Program-made: the position numbers and the translations under genes
Assembly (NCBI GenBank): GCA_020250005.1
Contig: JADCES010000101.1
Coordinates: 1-60,123 of the forward strand
Origin: Roseomonas sp.
GTDB taxonomy: Bacteria; Pseudomonadota; Alphaproteobacteria; Acetobacterales; Acetobacteraceae
Length of the DNA stretch: 60,123 bases
Direction of reading: 5' to 3'
Notes under the pieces: model-generated
Databases searched by the model: none
What the model saw: only the letters and a program-made list of their open reading frames with translations
What the model was told of the DNA's origin: nothing
Part shown: positions 42,202 through 50,774 of the stretch, in pieces
Layout: every line of letters starts with the position of its first letter
Position numbering within the stretch: position 1 is the stretch's first letter

Positions 42202-43713
42202 ATGATGAACACAGTTGAAGATAGGCGCCCGCATGCGATTGTGATCGGTTCCGGTTTTGGTGGTTTGGCCGCGGCGGTGCGTTTGGGGGCACGCGGCTGG
42301 CGTGTAACGATTCTTGAAAAGCTCGATGCGCCTGGCGGGCGCGCTTATGTCTTCCGGCAGGATGGTTTCACTTTTGATGCCGGCCCAACCATCATCACCG
42401 CGCCCTATCTGCTGGAAGAGCTTTGGTCACTTGCCGGCCGTAAGCTTGCGCAGGATATTGATCTGCGCGCGATGGACCCTTTCTATCTGATCCGCTTTGA
42501 TGATGGCGAAGTGATGCGCTGTTCCGCTGATCTTGATGTCACGCGTGCTGAGGTCGCGCGAATTGCACCGCAGGACAGCGCCGGCTTTGAACGTTTCATT
42601 CTGGAAAGTGAGCGTATTTTTCGGGTGGCCTTCGCCGAACTGGCCGATAAGCCCTTTCATAGCCTGGCAAGCCTGATCAGTGCCGCGCCGGATTTGATCC
42701 GGCTGAAGGGGTATCGCACCGTCTATAGTCGCGTTTGTGATTACTTCACCAGCGACAAGCTCCGCGTTGCCTTCAGCTTCCACCCGCTGCTGATTGGTGG
42801 GAATCCCATGACCACCACCGCCTATTACTGCCTGATCGCGCATCTTGAACGCCTGCATGGCGTGCATTACGCCATGGGCGGCATGGGTGCGCTGGTGCAG
42901 GGCATTCTTGATCTTGCCACAAGGCTGGGCGGAAGCATTCGCTATAACGCCGAGGTGAAGCGCATCACTACCGAAGGTCGTCGCGCTACAGGCGTTGAAC
43001 TGGCCGATGGTGAAAGGCTTGCAGCCGATATCGTGGTTTCCAACGCCGATGTTGCCTGGACCTACAGCAAGCTTTTGCAGGATTATCCGCGTCGGCGCTG
43101 GACGGATCGCAAGATCGCGCGCGCGCGCTATTCCATGAGTCTTTTCGTCTGGTACTTCGGTACCAAGCGCCGGTATGATGATGTCTATCATCACACCATG
43201 GTGCTTGGCCCACGCTACCAGGAATTGCTGCACGATATTTTCACGCGGAAGCACTTGGCGGAAGATTTCAGCCTTTATCTGCATCGCCCGACAGCAACGG
43301 ATTCGTCGCTGGCTCCGCCGGGCTGCGATTCCTTCTATGTGCTAGCCCCGGTGCCGCATTTGGGCAGCAAGGTGGATTGGGCTAATCATGCAGAGCCCTA
43401 TCGTAAAGCGATCGAAAAGCGCCTTGAGGAAACCGTACTGCCAGGGCTTGGTGAGGCGCTCGTCACATCGCGCATGATCACGCCGCAGGATTTTCAGGAT
43501 CGGCTGCTGTCGGTGAATGGCGCTGCCTTTGCGCTGGAACCGCAGCTTTTCCAAAGCGCCTGGTTCCGCCCCCATAACGTCAGTGAAGAAGTGAAGGGGC
43601 TTTATCTGGTGGGGGCCGGCACACATCCGGGCGCTGGCGTGCCGGGCGTGATTTCATCTGCCAAGGTACTCGATCAGCTTGTGCCGCATGGTGCTTCGCT
43701 CACGTTCAATTAA
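42202..43713 (+). CDS. crtI: Phytoene desaturase
   Basis: FAD enzyme that desaturates phytoene to neurosporene or lycopene. The 503-residue protein has the N-terminal dinucleotide motif AIVIGSGFGGLAAAVRLGARGWRVTILEK, APGGRAYVFRQDGFTFDAGPTIIT, and the C-terminal carotenoid-desaturase signature GLYLVGAGTHPGAGVPGVISSAKV. Four-step lycopene formation would suit a spirilloxanthin pathway, but step number cannot be read from sequence. It ends in TTAA, shared with the convergent crtD stop. Confidence 0.93.
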   Translation: MMNTVEDRRPHAIVIGSGFGGLAAAVRLGARGWRVTILEKLDAPGGRAYVFRQDGFTFDAGPTIITAPYLLEELWSLAGRKLAQDIDLRAMDPFYLIRFDDGEVMRCSADLDVTRAEVARIAPQDSAGFERFILESERIFRVAFAELADKPFHSLASLISAAPDLIRLKGYRTVYSRVCDYFTSDKLRVAFSFHPLLIGGNPMTTTAYYCLIAHLERLHGVHYAMGGMGALVQGILDLATRLGGSIRYNAEVKRITTEGRRATGVELADGERLAADIVVSNADVAWTYSKLLQDYPRRRWTDRKIARARYSMSLFVWYFGTKRRYDDVYHHTMVLGPRYQELLHDIFTRKHLAEDFSLYLHRPTATDSSLAPPGCDSFYVLAPVPHLGSKVDWANHAEPYRKAIEKRLEETVLPGLGEALVTSRMITPQDFQDRLLSVNGAAFALEPQLFQSAWFRPHNVSEEVKGLYLVGAGTHPGAGVPGVISSAKVLDQLVPHGASLTFN

Positions 43714-45239
43714 GCACGCATCGCACCAATTCGAATAGCACCGCGCGTGCCGGCCCAATCTTCCAAAAGCCGCGCCGCAGCGATACGGCCAGACATTGCC
43801 GCCATGGGAATGCCAGGGCCCGGATGCACGGAACCACCTGCAAGATACAAGCCTTGCAGGCGCGTTATCGCACCGGGGCGCGCGAAGGTGCCGGTTGTGC
43901 CATGGCTCGCGCGGCCATAAAGCGCACCACCGGAGCCTGGGAAAAGCCGCGCGAAACCCTCCGGCGTTGTGGCAACCTCAGCGCCCGCATCACGCGCAAT
44001 CTCCAACCCGCACGCCTTGAGCAGGCCAAAGCCGCGTTCACCCAATTCCACGATTTCTGCAGGAGAATAGCTGCGCCGGTCACCATCAGGTGGCGCATTG
44101 ATCAAAACAAGCATCCTTTCCGGCGTGCCCTCGGCCGGTCCTGGCCCGGCTTCGCGATCCTGTGCGCAGATATAGACAGTAGGTGCCGCGGTGATGTCAC
44201 GCCGGCGGAAAATGGCGTCGAATTCTGCCGCGTAATCCTCGGCGAAGAACACATTGTGATGCACCAGTGGAAACCCAGAAGTTGGCGCCTTCACGCACCA
44301 GGTCACGGCCGAAAGGGAACGCGCGGCGCGCGGCGTATCCTCTGCCGCGCTGCGTGGTGCCTGCCCCAATAGGCCTTGCGCCAGCGCGGCCACATCGCCG
44401 TTGAACACCACCGCATCAGCGGTGATTTCCTCACCATTTGCCAAGCGCACACCGCAAACCCTACCGTTGCGGGTGAGTATTTCCGCGACCTCTGCGCCAA
44501 AGCGAAACTTGGCGCCCTTTACTTCGGCCAGACGCTGGATCGCATCCGCCACGCGCCGCATGCCGCCCTTCACAAACCACACGCCATCCTGTTCCACATG
44601 CGCGACCAGCATCAGCGTGGCCGGCGCCAACCAGGGGGAGCATCCGCAATAGGTTGCATACCGCCCGAATAGCTGGCGCAAGCGCGGGTCGCGAAAATGC
44701 TCACCCAAGGCATCCCACAGCGTCTTCATCGGCGCGGTACGAATCAACGCCGCTATATTCGTAATGCCCACGCGCTTGACCAGATCAAGCGGAGATGGCC
44801 GTTCGGCGGCAATGAAGGAACCACGGAGTGTGCGGAAGATATCTGCGCTGCGTGCGCAAAAAGCGCGATAGCCGCGCGCCTCTGCCGCGCCGGCAAATTC
44901 GCCGATGGCATCGGCGGAACGCGCGATATCTGCGAATAAATCTAGCCTGCCGCCGGCGCGCCAGGCATGCCGCGCCAGGATATCTGCTTTCTGCAAGGGC
45001 AAAGCGGCTTCCAGGGAAGCGCCGGCATCCGCAAACAGCCCCTCAAAAATCCAGCGCATGGTGAAGACCGTGGGGCCACCATCAATCGGGCTGCCATCCA
45101 CCAGCACCTCACGCATCTTGCCACCGGGGGCGCTGGCGCGTTCCAAGACCGTCACCACCGCACCACGCCGCGCAAGGTCAGCGGCGGCCGACAAGCCGCC
45201 CATGCCGGCGCCAATCACAACAACGCGTGGGGCCGCCAT
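43710..45239 (-). CDS. crtD: Hydroxyneurosporene/methoxyneurosporene desaturase
   Basis: CrtI-related FAD enzyme that introduces the 3,4 double bond after CrtC hydration. N-terminal motif VVVIGAGMGGLSAAADLARRGAVVTVLE, then APGGKMREVLVDGSPIDGGPTVFTMRWIFEGLF, which is typical of CrtD; the C-terminus has GLYLAGGSVHPGPGIPMAAMSGRIAA. I use the ATG at 45239; the track GTG at 45254 lies inside the upstream gene. About 509 residues. Its 4-bp stop overlap with convergent crtI leaves no terminator between them. The assignment versus other CrtI paralogues rests partly on the presence of crtC. Confidence 0.9.
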   Translation of the reverse strand: MAAPRVVVIGAGMGGLSAAADLARRGAVVTVLERASAPGGKMREVLVDGSPIDGGPTVFTMRWIFEGLFADAGASLEAALPLQKADILARHAWRAGGRLDLFADIARSADAIGEFAGAAEARGYRAFCARSADIFRTLRGSFIAAERPSPLDLVKRVGITNIAALIRTAPMKTLWDALGEHFRDPRLRQLFGRYATYCGCSPWLAPATLMLVAHVEQDGVWFVKGGMRRVADAIQRLAEVKGAKFRFGAEVAEILTRNGRVCGVRLANGEEITADAVVFNGDVAALAQGLLGQAPRSAAEDTPRAARSLSAVTWCVKAPTSGFPLVHHNVFFAEDYAAEFDAIFRRRDITAAPTVYICAQDREAGPGPAEGTPERMLVLINAPPDGDRRSYSPAEIVELGERGFGLLKACGLEIARDAGAEVATTPEGFARLFPGSGGALYGRASHGTTGTFARPGAITRLQGLYLAGGSVHPGPGIPMAAMSGRIAAARLLEDWAGTRGAIRIGAMRA

Positions 45240-45240
45240 G

Positions 45241-45984
45241 CTAGGTTGCAGCACTCAAACGTCTGCCGCGCCCGGCGAATTGCCGGTCCACAACGCGGCG
45301 GTGCCAGATGATCAGCGAAACCCCCACCACCAGCGGCACCGCCCACATGAAGGGATTGAGCGCCAATTCAGGGAAAATCCTGACAGAACCGAAAGCCATG
45401 AAGGCGGTGTAGACCGAGATACCCGCGCCCACCAAAGCCTTGATATGTTCCTTGATCCAGGAACCCGGCCCCGGTTCGCGTGCCATCAGAAACCAGAGAT
45501 TCGTGGCCGCAGTCGCCAGCCCTACCATGCAAATGCCAATCATCAGCGGCTGGCCGATCATCCAACCCTGCCAGGCGCAATTCAAGGACGCGGGAATCAG
45601 CGCATATTGCAGAAACAGATTGGTTCTGGTGCGATTCAATTCATGCCGGCGCTTGTTGCGAATGGAAAGCCAGCCATACCAGGCAAGGTTCACCGTCAGC
45701 AGCCCGGTCATCAACATCATCCAGCCAAAAATGCCGCGGATGAAGGCCTCATCAAAGCGGCCTTCCAGATGCGGGTGGGTTTCAATGGGCGCTGCCAGGG
45801 TCAGCAGACTCATCATCATCGCCAGGCAGCCGGTAATCAGCAGCGCGAAGGTGAAGACCTTGCCCCAGCGGGCGTGATTGGCGCCGCCCTTCCGTCCGAT
45901 CACGGGCACCCAGAAAGCAATGGCGCCAATGCTGCCCGTCACGATATGGGCGGCGACCAGCGCATGAAACAGGAAAAGGACCAT
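45241..45984 (-). CDS. Polytopic membrane protein upstream of crtD
   Basis: A 247-residue protein with about seven spans (e.g. 3-25, 42-64, 83-103, 123-140, 145-165, 182-200, 212-230). The first spans carry FHALVAAHIVTGSIGAIAFWVPVIGRKGG, reminiscent of DUF2306-type membrane proteins that have conserved His. GGGGAGG precedes the ATG. The crtD ATG lies 1 bp after its stop, so the two are surely co-transcribed. I know no function; a role in carotenoid or membrane assembly is context inference. It is not TspO/CrtK, which is shorter and five-spanned. Confidence 0.8.
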   Translation of the reverse strand: MVLFLFHALVAAHIVTGSIGAIAFWVPVIGRKGGANHARWGKVFTFALLITGCLAMMMSLLTLAAPIETHPHLEGRFDEAFIRGIFGWMMLMTGLLTVNLAWYGWLSIRNKRRHELNRTRTNLFLQYALIPASLNCAWQGWMIGQPLMIGICMVGLATAATNLWFLMAREPGPGSWIKEHIKALVGAGISVYTAFMAFGSVRIFPELALNPFMWAVPLVVGVSLIIWHRRVVDRQFAGRGRRLSAAT

Positions 45985-46006
45985 CCGAGCCTCCCCGGCT
46001 TTAGAG

Positions 46007-46024
46007 TGACAATCGCACTTGACA
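46007..46024. promoter_or_regulatory. Near-consensus PpsR box in a divergent promoter region
   Basis: TGACAATCGCACTTGACA fits TGT-N12-ACA with one mismatch (TGA for TGT; read on the minus strand TGTCAAGTGCGATTGTCA). It lies in the 137-bp gap between the crtD-side operon and the P450 operon, next to the AT-rich palindrome ACATATACTAATGT. Its TTGACA could be the -35 for rightward transcription. Which operon it controls is unclear. Confidence 0.5.
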
Positions 46025-46121
46025 TATACTAATGTAAAGCATGGAAATCAGCCATGGCAGGTCAAGGATCGCTTCGCCCCTTTGCCCGCCCTTGCCTGGG
46101 CGTAAGGCCGGGTAGGGCGCT

Positions 46122-47507
46122 ATGAATCACATGCCCGCCTTCCGTGCCTTTGCCCCGCCGCGGTCGGAACCTCTGCCCGCGCTGATTGCACTCATGCGCT
46201 GCATGATCAGGGGCGATGGCGATCTGCTCTCGCTTTTGCCGGCCGAGGCTTATCGCATGCCGATTGGCCCGCTTGGCTATTCGCGCCGGTCCACCATTAT
46301 CGTCAATCGCCCCGATCTGGTGCGCGAAGTGCTGACAGATCCCAAGGGCATTCTGCCCAAAAGCGATCTGATGGTGCATGCGCTGGACCCGCTGATTGGC
46401 GATTCGATCTTTGTCTCCTCCGGCGCTACCTGGCGGCGCCAAAGGGCCATGATTGACCCGGCCTTGACGATGATGCGCGTCAACCGTGCCTTTCCCGCCA
46501 TGGAAGCCGGCGCGGCAGCGGCGGAAGCCACACTTACCGATCATGCTGCGCGCGATACGCGCTTTTCACTCGACCTGATGATGAGCCACATGACGGCGGA
46601 CATCATCTGCCGCACCGTGTTTTCCACCGGTCTTGAAACACGTGTCGCGCATGAGGTCTTTGATGCCTTCACGGAATTCGAACATAGCGTGGCGCAGGTG
46701 GAAATCCGCCGGATGATTTTTGATCGCGCCTGGAAGCGTATTCCGCAAAAGGAAAGCGTATTGAATGCCTGCCGCCTCATTCGCGGCTACCTCGGCGAAT
46801 TGCTCGATACGCATCTGGGTGATGGCGCCAGCAGTTTTGATGATATCGCCAGCGCCATCATCGCCGCGCATGATGTGGAAGGCAAAGCCTTCACGCGGGA
46901 GGAGCTGATTGATCAGCTCGGCGTGCTGTTCCTGGCGGGGCATGAGACCAGCGCCAGCGCCTTGACCTGGGTTTTCTATCTGCTCGCGACGCAACCCGCT
47001 TTGGTCGCGCGGTTGCGGGCCGAGGTTGATGAAATTGTCGGTCCAGGCCCCATCCTGTTCGAACATACGCGTAAACTTCCATTCATTCGCAATGTGTTTC
47101 GTGAAACGCTGCGGCTTTATCCGCCGATCACTTTCCTGCCGCGCGTGGCCAATGAGGCAACACGCATCGGCGATTACCCGGTGAAAAAGGGCGCGCTGAT
47201 CATGGTGGCACCCTGGGTGCTGCATCGGCATCACGCCTATTGGCGTGATCCGCATCTATTCGACCCTGATCGCTTCCTGCCCGAACGCGAAGCAGAAATG
47301 ACTGCTGGCGCCTATATCCCCTTTGGCATTGGCCCGCGGGTTTGTGCGGGTGCGGCGTTTGCGCAGGTGGAAGCGGTGCTGCTGATCGCGCGGCTGTTTC
47401 GCCAATTTGATTTCCACATCGAAGCGCCTGGTGATGTGCGCCCCGCCGCGCGGCTCACCACGCGCCCGGCGCGGCAGGTGATGTGTCGCGTCACCCGCGT
47501 TGCATGA
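46122..47507 (+). CDS. Cytochrome P450 in the carotenoid region
   Basis: A 461-residue soluble-type P450. The I-helix oxygen motif is LAGHETSASALTW, the K-helix E-x2-R is FRETLRLYPP, and the haem-Cys loop is PFGIGPRVCAGAAFAQVE. No transmembrane anchor or ferredoxin/reductase partner is encoded nearby. It stands between crtD and crtC and shares a 4-bp ATGA overlap with an ATP-grasp gene. Substrate is unknown. Carotenoid oxidation is an attractive guess, since carotenoid acids are reported from some acetic-acid-bacterial phototrophs, but the sequence alone does not show it. Confidence 0.9.
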   Translation: MNHMPAFRAFAPPRSEPLPALIALMRCMIRGDGDLLSLLPAEAYRMPIGPLGYSRRSTIIVNRPDLVREVLTDPKGILPKSDLMVHALDPLIGDSIFVSSGATWRRQRAMIDPALTMMRVNRAFPAMEAGAAAAEATLTDHAARDTRFSLDLMMSHMTADIICRTVFSTGLETRVAHEVFDAFTEFEHSVAQVEIRRMIFDRAWKRIPQKESVLNACRLIRGYLGELLDTHLGDGASSFDDIASAIIAAHDVEGKAFTREELIDQLGVLFLAGHETSASALTWVFYLLATQPALVARLRAEVDEIVGPGPILFEHTRKLPFIRNVFRETLRLYPPITFLPRVANEATRIGDYPVKKGALIMVAPWVLHRHHAYWRDPHLFDPDRFLPEREAEMTAGAYIPFGIGPRVCAGAAFAQVEAVLLIARLFRQFDFHIEAPGDVRPAARLTTRPARQVMCRVTRVA

Positions 47508-48628
47508 CAGGCAATCTGCTGCTGACCCTTGGCCGCCTGCCCAAGGCGCTGGATGTGGCGCGCGGCTTTGCCGATCTTGGTTGGCGTGTGGTGGTGGCGG
47601 AGCCTTTCAAGCGCCATCTGGCGGGCGCTTCCCGCGCCGTGGCGCAAAGCCATCGCGTGACGGCACCGGCGGAAGACAAGCAGGCCTATTTGGCTGACCT
47701 GAGGCGCATCATCGCGGATGAGAAGATTGATCTTGTCCTGCCGGTTTCGGAAGAAACCATGCATGTCGCCTTCCTGCGTGAAAGCCTTCCCACCACCACG
47801 CGGCTTTTCACCATGCCGCCTGAAATCCTGCTTCGTCTGCACAGTAAGCATGGCTTCGCGCAGCAGGCCGCCGCTTGGGGCCTTGCGGTGCCGGAAACCT
47901 ATGCGCTGGGCGATCCGGCGGCCGAGGCTTTGGCGCAATCTGGCCCGGTGGTGATCAAGCCAGTGCATTCCTGTTCCGGTCGCGGCGTGCGGCTTCTGCC
48001 TGCTGGCGCTGCCCTACCCGCGCCGGAGCCCACCATTCCCGCCATTGTGCAGCGCTGCGTGATCGGCGCGGAATATAGTTCCTGCTCCATCGCGCATGAT
48101 GGTCGCGTCGCCTCCACCGTCATCTATCGCGCGGCGCAGAAATCAGGCTCGGTCGCGGTGGCGTTTGAACGGGTGGAACATCCAGCGATTGCCGATTGGA
48201 TCACGCGCTTCATCGCCGCGGCAAATTGGACCGGCTTTATCGCCTTCGACATCATGGTGGATGAAACCGGCCAGCCCTGGGGCATTGAATGCAATCCGCG
48301 TACGACAAGCGGCCTGCATTTCTGGCAACGCGCCGATATCGCGCGCGCCGTACTGGAACCGGGTTTCATCCCGCGCTACCGGCCTGAGGCACGCTTGCAG
48401 CAATTCTATTCGGCGTTGACAGAAACACAGATGTCGCTATTCCGGCGTGGCCCGTTTCGCGAGAATGTGCGCCAACTTTTCTCGACACGCGATGTCAGCT
48501 GGGACAGGCGGGACCCCATGCCGTTCCTCACCATGACTGCGACTTCATGGCCCATCATCCGCACGGCCATGGCGCGCGGTGCGACCTTTGGTGAGGTCGC
48601 AACGCTTGATGTTGGTTGGTATGATTAG
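47504..48628 (+). CDS. ATP-grasp ligase-like enzyme
   Basis: A 374-residue protein with an ATP-grasp fold: a pre-ATP-grasp N-terminal domain (GNLLLTLGRLPKALDVARGFADLGWRVVVAE), the ATP-binding PVVIKPVHSCSGRGVRLLP, and the metal-binding GQPWGIECNPRTTSGLHFW near residue 262. This superfamily joins a carboxylate to an amine or thiol through an acyl-phosphate. The ATG at 47504 overlaps the P450 stop as ATGA; the track start (47483) lies inside the P450 gene. Operon structure suggests both enzymes act on one product. The substrate is unknown. The 44-bp palindrome pair follows the stop directly. Confidence 0.85.
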   Translation: MTGNLLLTLGRLPKALDVARGFADLGWRVVVAEPFKRHLAGASRAVAQSHRVTAPAEDKQAYLADLRRIIADEKIDLVLPVSEETMHVAFLRESLPTTTRLFTMPPEILLRLHSKHGFAQQAAAWGLAVPETYALGDPAAEALAQSGPVVIKPVHSCSGRGVRLLPAGAALPAPEPTIPAIVQRCVIGAEYSSCSIAHDGRVASTVIYRAAQKSGSVAVAFERVEHPAIADWITRFIAAANWTGFIAFDIMVDETGQPWGIECNPRTTSGLHFWQRADIARAVLEPGFIPRYRPEARLQQFYSALTETQMSLFRRGPFRENVRQLFSTRDVSWDRRDPMPFLTMTATSWPIIRTAMARGATFGEVATLDVGWYD

Positions 48629-48629
48629 A

Positions 48630-48727
48630 GCATTTTCAAGCCAAGTGTCTTCACTTGGCGGCTCGGAAAATGCGATCAAACAAGCATTTTCAAGCCAAGT
48701 GTCTTCACTTGGCGGCTCGGAAAATGC
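48630..48727. repeat. 44-bp extragenic palindrome, copies 2 and 3 in tandem
   Basis: Two identical palindromes, 48630-48673 and 48684-48727, as a direct repeat with a 54-bp period (GATCAAACAA between them). Each is GCATTTTCAAGCCAAGTG, a TCTT loop, CACTTGGCGGCTCGGAAAATGC. They fill the gap between the convergent ATP-grasp gene and crtC. The exact identity of both copies suggests a recent duplication. It is not a CRISPR: only two units and no distinct spacers. Confidence 0.9.
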
Positions 48728-48742
48728 GATCAAACAAACACT

Positions 48743-49708
48743 CTAGCTGCGAGCGCGGGGCACCCTGAAGGGCAGCATCAACGCCTGCACCGCCAGATTA
48801 TCAAAACGGTTCAAGGCCAGGCTTTCATGCACCGCAATGGCATTCTGCCCCAGTAGCCGCGTGCGAATTTCGGAGCGCGTATAAAAGGGGGCATCCACCA
48901 GCGCGCGCACCAGCTCTGCCTTGCCATCCTCAGACCGTGTCGGGCGCGCCACACGCCAAAGCCCGGGCGGCATCATGGCTGGCGCGGGGATAGGCATATC
49001 GGCAACTTCCCCCGCGCGGTTCACATGCAGCGCCAGGGATTGCGCTGTTCCATCGCGCCGCAAGGCATTATACAAAATCGCAGTCGCTTCCGGCATCGGC
49101 GCGCGGCACCAATCCCAGAACAGGAAATCCTCTTCCAGCGGTGCGATACCTGTATTGGTGTCAAAATACGAAAAGCCGGACCAGCGCAGCGCAGGATTGT
49201 CGAAAGCAACTTCCACGCGCGAACGCGGCGCGATTGGCTGCCAATGATGCCGCCCCGCGCCATCCAAGCGGAACGCCCGATGCGACAGCGCTTCGGGATA
49301 AAGCGTCACACGCCCGCGCAACTTGCCAGGAACAGGGGCGGTTACCTCGGCAAGATCAACCACCAGCTTATTGCCATCCCAGCGCATGGCACTCGGCCCG
49401 ATTTGCAGAAAATCCGCCCCGCGCCTGAGGGCGCCCCGCGGGCGATCCGTCATCGCCCAGCGCGCTGGCTTGCCGTAAAGCGCCACATGCATGCAGCAAT
49501 GGTTCAGCGGATCGCCGCCGCCACCGCGCCGCGCAAAGGCATACCAGGGGGAGAATACCGTGCCCAGAAAGGCGATGATGGTAATGCCATGCGCGCCATC
49601 ATCGGAAAGCGCATCCAGATACCACCAGCGATAACCGCGATTTGCCACGGGCAGGGTGAAATCCAACCCGGTAGCGTTCAAATCTTCATTCATCGTAAAA
49701 GCCGCCAT
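48743..49708 (-). CDS. crtC: Carotenoid 1,2-hydratase (hydroxyneurosporene synthase)
   Basis: Adds water across the terminal 1,2 double bond of neurosporene or lycopene, starting the spheroidene/spirilloxanthin branch. The 321-residue protein has the family segments NRGYRWWYLDALSDDGAHGITIIAFLGTVFSPWYAFARR, DPLNHCCMHVALYG, and FDTNTGIAPLEEDFLFWDWCRA. The ATG at 49708 is used; an ATG at 49693 is an alternative. It is separated from its usual partner crtD by the P450/ATP-grasp pair. The gene is likely transcribed alone. Confidence 0.92.
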   Translation of the reverse strand: MAAFTMNEDLNATGLDFTLPVANRGYRWWYLDALSDDGAHGITIIAFLGTVFSPWYAFARRGGGGDPLNHCCMHVALYGKPARWAMTDRPRGALRRGADFLQIGPSAMRWDGNKLVVDLAEVTAPVPGKLRGRVTLYPEALSHRAFRLDGAGRHHWQPIAPRSRVEVAFDNPALRWSGFSYFDTNTGIAPLEEDFLFWDWCRAPMPEATAILYNALRRDGTAQSLALHVNRAGEVADMPIPAPAMMPPGLWRVARPTRSEDGKAELVRALVDAPFYTRSEIRTRLLGQNAIAVHESLALNRFDNLAVQALMLPFRVPRARS

Positions 49709-49749
49709 GTCACGCGGCCATTTCCGCCCGCATCGCCTTGCGGGTCAAG

Positions 49750-49771
49750 CCGGGCGGCGCGCACCGCCCGG
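49750..49771 (-). terminator. Perfect hairpin between fba and crtC
   Basis: CCGGGCGG and CCGCCCGG pair perfectly around a 6-base loop, 10 bp beyond the fba stop on the minus strand. No T-run follows, so termination would be weak or Rho-assisted. It marks the boundary between the housekeeping and photosynthesis regions. Confidence 0.4.
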
Positions 49772-49781
49772 CGGGAAGGCC

Positions 49782-50702
49782 TCAGGCCTTGCCCTTATAG
49801 ACCTCGATCATCTGGCCGAGCAGCTTCAGCGCCTCATCCTTCGGGCGCTGGAAGGCGTTGCGACCAACGATGGAGCCATTGCCGCCGCCAGCATGAATGG
49901 CGCGCGCTTCAGCCAGCAACGCATCCGTGCCCTTCGCCTCACCGCCCGAGAACACCACCAGGCGCCGACCATTGAAGCAGGCCTGCACCACATGGCTGAT
50001 GCGCTTGGCCAGATCGCTGCCGTCAATCTTACGCTCGATATAGACCTTCTTCGCCGCATCCAGGCTCAGCACATCCGTGGGCGGCTTCACCTTGATGATA
50101 TGCGCGCCCATCAGCGCGGCCATATGGGCGGCATAGGCGCAAATGTCGAAGGCGGTTTCGCCATTCTTGTCCAGCATCGGCCCGCGCGGATAGGACCACA
50201 CAACCACGGCAAGCCCGGCGGCCTTGGCTTCTTCCGCCAATTCGCGGAGTTCTTCCATCATCTCAAACTGGTATTCGGACGAAGGATAGATGGTGAAGCC
50301 AATCGCCGAACACCCAAGGCGGAGCGCATCGGCAACACTGCCGGTCACGGCCTGATCCTTGGTGGTGGAAAGGCTATTGGATGAATTGACCTTGAGGATG
50401 GTCGGGATGGCACCCGCGAAAGTCGCCGCACCCGCTTCAATCATGCCAAGCGGCGCGGCATAGGCATTCAGGCCCGCTTCAATCGCCAATTCGAAATGAT
50501 AATGCGGATCGTAAGCTGCGGGATTCGGTGCGAAGGACCGCGCCGGGCCGTGTTCAAAACCCTGATCCACCGGCAGGATCACCATGCGCCCCGTGCCGCC
50601 CAGCTTCCCTTCCATCAGGATGCGGGCGAGATTCGCCTTGGTGCCGGGTGTGTCGCTTTCATACCAGGAGAGGATTTCCTTCACGCGGCGCGTCAGCTTC
50701 AT
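49782..50702 (-). CDS. Class I fructose-bisphosphate aldolase (DhnA type)
   Basis: Cleaves or forms fructose-1,6-bisphosphate in the cytosol through a Schiff-base lysine. The 306-residue TIM-barrel protein has VILPVDQGFEHGPARSFAPNP, GFTIYPSSEYQFEMMEEL, and AHIIKVKPPTDVLS, the probable Schiff-base region, with VVFSGGEAKGTDALLAEAR and NGSIVGRNAFQRPKDEALKLL for phosphate binding. Archaeal-type class I aldolases of this family are common in alphaproteobacteria. No other glycolytic gene is in the window. A 149-aa unknown gene lies upstream on the same strand. Confidence 0.93.
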   Translation of the reverse strand: MKLTRRVKEILSWYESDTPGTKANLARILMEGKLGGTGRMVILPVDQGFEHGPARSFAPNPAAYDPHYHFELAIEAGLNAYAAPLGMIEAGAATFAGAIPTILKVNSSNSLSTTKDQAVTGSVADALRLGCSAIGFTIYPSSEYQFEMMEELRELAEEAKAAGLAVVVWSYPRGPMLDKNGETAFDICAYAAHMAALMGAHIIKVKPPTDVLSLDAAKKVYIERKIDGSDLAKRISHVVQACFNGRRLVVFSGGEAKGTDALLAEARAIHAGGGNGSIVGRNAFQRPKDEALKLLGQMIEVYKGKA

Positions 50703-50774
50703 CTTGGGTTCCTTTTCATTGCTCTAAGGGCGGGTGCGGCGATAGCGCAGCCGGCATTGCCTGTCACGGGTGCG

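Noticed and set aside
48630-48727. CRISPR-like array
   Set aside because: Only two units, the 10-bp linker is part of the repeat period, there are no unique spacers and no cas genes.
50711-50770. Hairpin ATAGCGCA/TGCGCTAT between fba and the upstream unknown gene as a terminator
   Set aside because: No T-run on either strand and a 20-base loop; too weak to call.
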